Below, one piece after another: positions 14,418-16,549 of a stretch of DNA of 16,549 bases (position 1 is the first letter of the stretch; each line of letters begins with the position of its first letter). Origin of the DNA: CAZQCI01 sp964592255 (GTDB lineage Bacteria; UBA10199; SBBF01); contig CAZQCI010000041.1 in NCBI GenBank assembly GCA_964592255.1, forward strand, positions 1 to 16,549, read 5' to 3'. The notes beneath the pieces were generated by a model. That model saw only the letters and a program-made list of their open reading frames with translations, had not been told where the DNA came from and made no database searches. Made by a program: the position numbers and the translations under genes.

Positions 14418-15794
14418 TCAACTTTTAATTTTACCGCTTTCTTTGGCCACTTTCTCCATTGCACGTGCCCCTCCCTCTTGGAGATATGCCATTTCCTTAG
14501 GTGTGATTCCGTCAAAAAATAATTGATTCATACTAGCTCCCGTTATGTACAGCGTTACTTCACCAAATTGTATTTTTGGCAACCTACCAAAGACCTTGAT
14601 AGGTCTCAAGGCCCACGGTTTGGAAAGTTCACGGCCTGCTTCTTTACTACCTGCCCAACCAAAAATACCACCAACCTCTTCAATTCTTTTGGAAAAGGCC
14701 GACCAATCAAAATAAAATAATACTCTTTTAAAGAGGCGCCCGTACAATACTTCACCAATTAGTTCTGAATCTATTGGTCTTAGAAAAATTGGAAGCGATA
14801 CAGGCTGAAAAAGCCCTTCTTCTAGAGATACTGGACGTCCAAGATCATTTCTCTTAATTGAGGAGGTTAGTCGGGGCTCACGTTTTTTTATAAGTTCGAT
14901 GAAATGATCTCGAACTTCTGCGAAGTTTAAATCAGGGTTTCCATTCGCATAGATGTAGAGACATTCATCGATTACATGCAAAACTTCGCTTTTTTTCTCT
15001 AGAGACTCGTGGAGTACTCGATTGAAATCTTCGTGCCAATATTCATCCCTGCCTTGTACTTCGGCAACTTGGGTTTCTATACCTGTAACAGGATCTACGC
15101 CCTTATCAAAATTAAGAAGCGCCAATGCCTGTTTCGAGAGCATCATTTGGTTTTGACAGCGCTTTAATTGCTTTAGACCTTTAGGGCCATATAACGATGT
15201 AAAATTATCTAGTTCAGTTTCGCTTTCTTTTTTCTCAATATTTGACAGAATTTCAGAAATTGCTTCATTCACTTTCCCTTGCTTCACTTCTATGAATTCC
15301 AGTCCTGATGTCATTGGCCTCGAAATACTAATATCGCCTATATCTGCGCAGCTAGTAGCATCATTCCATACAGCCATAGTTAAAGGATCAGCATTTAAAG
15401 AATCCAAATAATTAAGGATCGATTTAGGATTACTTTCAGAAAGGTAAGTTCGAGGGCGATAGAAGCACAGTCTTTTAACCTGATGTCTTTGCATGCCGCA
15501 AAGAATCCACACAATGGCATCATTAAGACGTCTCCATACAGTCTGGCAGTATTCTATCCAGTCTGACATTTCGATAGGTTGTTTTATCTCTGCACGAGCA
15601 ATTTCATCAAAAGTTAAGATTTCTTTTATTGATAGGTGATGCCATTTTTTCAGAGTTTGATGGACATTTTTTATGAAAAATTCTTGATTCTTTTGAATTG
15701 CCTCTAATGAGGCAAATTCAGGCTGATCTCCAGCAGGCGCATTTAGCTCAGCAGCTGCCTGTGAAAATATTCTTTGAAGATCATTTTCTTTCAT
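14418..15794 (-). CDS. uncharacterised protein with possible PD-(D/E)xK nuclease site
   Basis: A 458-residue soluble protein that I do not recognise. The region CADIGDISISRPMTSGLEFIEVKQGKVN contains D151, D154 and then E169-x-K171 on a hydrophobic strand, which is the spacing expected of a restriction-endonuclease-like PD-(D/E)xK core. A preceding basic helix (RHQVKRLCFYRPRTY) could contact nucleic acid. The C-terminal half has no obvious motif; it ends with MEKVAKESGKIKS. The start at ATG 15794 has only a weak AGGA upstream. It is first in a probable operon with the truncated Ymh gene, and divergent from the small gene at 15958. A nuclease effector in a defence module is plausible but inferred. 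Confidence 0.7.
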   Translation of the reverse strand: MKENDLQRIFSQAAAELNAPAGDQPEFASLEAIQKNQEFFIKNVHQTLKKWHHLSIKEILTFDEIARAEIKQPIEMSDWIEYCQTVWRRLNDAIVWILCGMQRHQVKRLCFYRPRTYLSESNPKSILNYLDSLNADPLTMAVWNDATSCADIGDISISRPMTSGLEFIEVKQGKVNEAISEILSNIEKKESETELDNFTSLYGPKGLKQLKRCQNQMMLSKQALALLNFDKGVDPVTGIETQVAEVQGRDEYWHEDFNRVLHESLEKKSEVLHVIDECLYIYANGNPDLNFAEVRDHFIELIKKREPRLTSSIKRNDLGRPVSLEEGLFQPVSLPIFLRPIDSELIGEVLYGRLFKRVLFYFDWSAFSKRIEEVGGIFGWAGSKEAGRELSKPWALRPIKVFGRLPKIQFGEVTLYITGASMNQLFFDGITPKEMAYLQEGGARAMEKVAKESGKIKS

Positions 15795-15862
15795 ACTCAG
15801 TTTATCGTCCTGCTCTGTGAAAAGATTTAGGCAAATTTTCTTTGCTTATCGAGTAATTAGGG

Positions 15863-15891
15863 TTGAATGGCAAGTTAAACAAGCTTAAAAT
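15863..15891 (+). promoter_or_regulatory. sigma70-type promoter candidate for the gene at 15958
   Basis: TTGAAT (15863-15868), 17 bases, TAAAAT (15886-15891). The gene at 15958 then has an AAGGAG ribosome binding site. Confidence 0.45.
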
Positions 15892-15957
15892 CTACTGAGG
15901 TGTCTGAGGGTAAAGCTTCTCCCTTTTGAAAAAATATCAAGTTATCAAGGAGTAGAA

Positions 15958-16218
15958 ATGGAACATGGTGGGAAAAGAGAGGGCGCGGGCCGAAAGGCCG
16001 GAACACCTAACTTATTAACCCATGAACTTCGAGAGAAGATTAATGCGCTAGCTCTTATTAAATTTCTCCAGGATGTGGTGGCGGGTAAGGTCGAAGGCGC
16101 AACGATTGGTGAGCGAATAAATGCAGCCCAAGGGCTCCTTAAAAAGGTGATGCCAGACTATCGCGCGGCTAAGAAAACGGTGCCACATACCCTACAAATA
16201 ATTAATCTTATTAAATAA
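15958..16218 (+). CDS. small phage-type protein with GGKREGAGRKAGTPN N-terminus, 3' end altered by repeat
   Basis: An 86-residue protein. The start GGKREGAGRKAGTPN is a basic, AT-hook-like segment common at the N-terminus of small proteins in prophages and some terminase small subunits; the rest is helical (LREKINALALIKFLQ, then TIGERINAAQGLLKKV). ATG 15958 follows a good AAGGAG site. The last residues (KKTVPHTLQIINLIK) are translated from repeat copy 7 and the sequence after it, so the original C-terminus has been replaced and the true protein was probably longer. The function is likely DNA binding, not more specific. It is followed by a strong terminator. Confidence 0.65.
   Translation: MEHGGKREGAGRKAGTPNLLTHELREKINALALIKFLQDVVAGKVEGATIGERINAAQGLLKKVMPDYRAAKKTVPHTLQIINLIK
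16174..16191 (+). repeat. dispersed repeat, copy 7
   Basis: AAAACGGTGCCACATACC, then diverging (CTACAAATA). It is within the last codons of the small gene at 15958. Confidence 0.75.
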
Positions 16219-16269
16219 ATCGATAAAAAATTTTATGTGACATTCTTAATATCCGCGATTTGAAAAATA

Positions 16270-16305
16270 AAAAACCCGCAAAGCATTTACGCTTTGCGGG
16301 TTTTT
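16270..16305. terminator. strong bidirectional rho-independent terminator
   Basis: AAAAACCCGCAAAGC (16270-16284) and GCTTTGCGGGTTTTT (16291-16305) form a perfect 15-bp inverted repeat with a 6-base loop. T-tracts lie on both strands, serving the gene at 15958 and the converging Xre gene. Confidence 0.95.
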
Positions 16306-16374
16306 AGCTTCTTTAAGATGGCTCCGTCTGTTGGACGAGTTTAGAACTGCTTGTGTTGAAATGGCGATAACCGC

Positions 16375-16549
16375 TTACGCGGCTTCATCTTGCACATGGT
16401 AATTCGGAAACATGATTACAGCCGGATGGACTTTAAGGGCTTTAGCTAACGCCAACGCCCTATCGCGGCCGATTTGCTGACGGCCCGATTCCATGCTGGA
16501 GATATTCGCTTGTGTCATTCCGGTCATCTTAGCTAAATCGCTCTGAGTC
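16375..16549 (-). CDS. Xre-family helix-turn-helix regulator, 5' end outside window
   Basis: Read on the minus strand from the window edge, the frame gives TQSDLAKMTGMTQANISSME, then SGRQQIGRDRALALAKALKV and HPAVIMFPNYHVQDEAA before TAA at 16375-16377. TQSDLAKMTGMTQANISSME is a canonical HTH_3/Xre DNA-binding unit (helix 2, turn, recognition helix), and RALALAKALKVHP is the following helix. Such short proteins repress their own operons in phages, or act as antitoxins of HigBA-type pairs; the partner would be outside the window. 57 residues of the C-terminal part are visible. Confidence 0.88.
   Translation of the reverse strand, partial: TQSDLAKMTGMTQANISSMESGRQQIGRDRALALAKALKVHPAVIMFPNYHVQDEAA

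Noticed and set aside
1..16549. CRISPR array
   Set aside because: The dispersed repeat has unequal spacing of tens to thousands of bases, both orientations and genes between copies; no cas gene is present.

Overview
The window looks like chromosomal DNA from a Gram-negative bacterium of moderate to low GC. The support is two lipoprotein-type signal sequences, a glyoxalase II, MscL, and long FG-GAP beta-propeller surface proteins, one of which carries a myxobacterial-style cysteine-rich metal-binding motif. A deltaproteobacterial or Bdellovibrionota-like host would fit, but this is inferred from gene content; there is no rRNA or tRNA to anchor it.

Region 1 (1-7500) is ordinary. It holds the 3' part of a very long FG-GAP repeat protein, a translationally coupled glyoxalase II / GIY-YIG pair, a small two-helix membrane protein, a cysteine-containing lipoprotein with a GC-rich hairpin over its ribosome binding site, a membrane-anchored rhodanese, a six-helix membrane protein and a MscL channel with a C-terminal zinc ribbon.

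Region 2 (7500-16200) is accessory DNA in which almost every gene cassette is bounded or broken by one short dispersed repeat, core GTGCCACATAC followed by YTTTTWA. I found seven loci. The only transposase-like gene is an IS200/REP-associated tyrosine transposase (RAYT, 8066-8722) lying between two inverted copies, so the repeat is probably its REP-like substrate. One locus (10442-10511) is a near-palindromic double unit, like a REPIN, sitting inside a frameshifted GFA/CENP-V-type gene. Another copy cuts off a Ymh-family gene exactly at its HEPN-type C-terminal half. Others supply the last codons of a small phage-like gene and the first codons of a gene remnant.

The cassettes between repeats are: a DUF5808 protein; the RAYT; an SDR-DUF2867 oxidoreductase; a secreted FG-GAP protein with seven blades; a candidate pPIWI-associated nuclease; and a two-gene unit encoding a 458-residue protein with a possible PD-(D/E)xK site plus the truncated Ymh protein. 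The last two cassettes look like remains of a defence island. The window ends with a strong bidirectional terminator and the C-terminal part of an Xre-type regulator.
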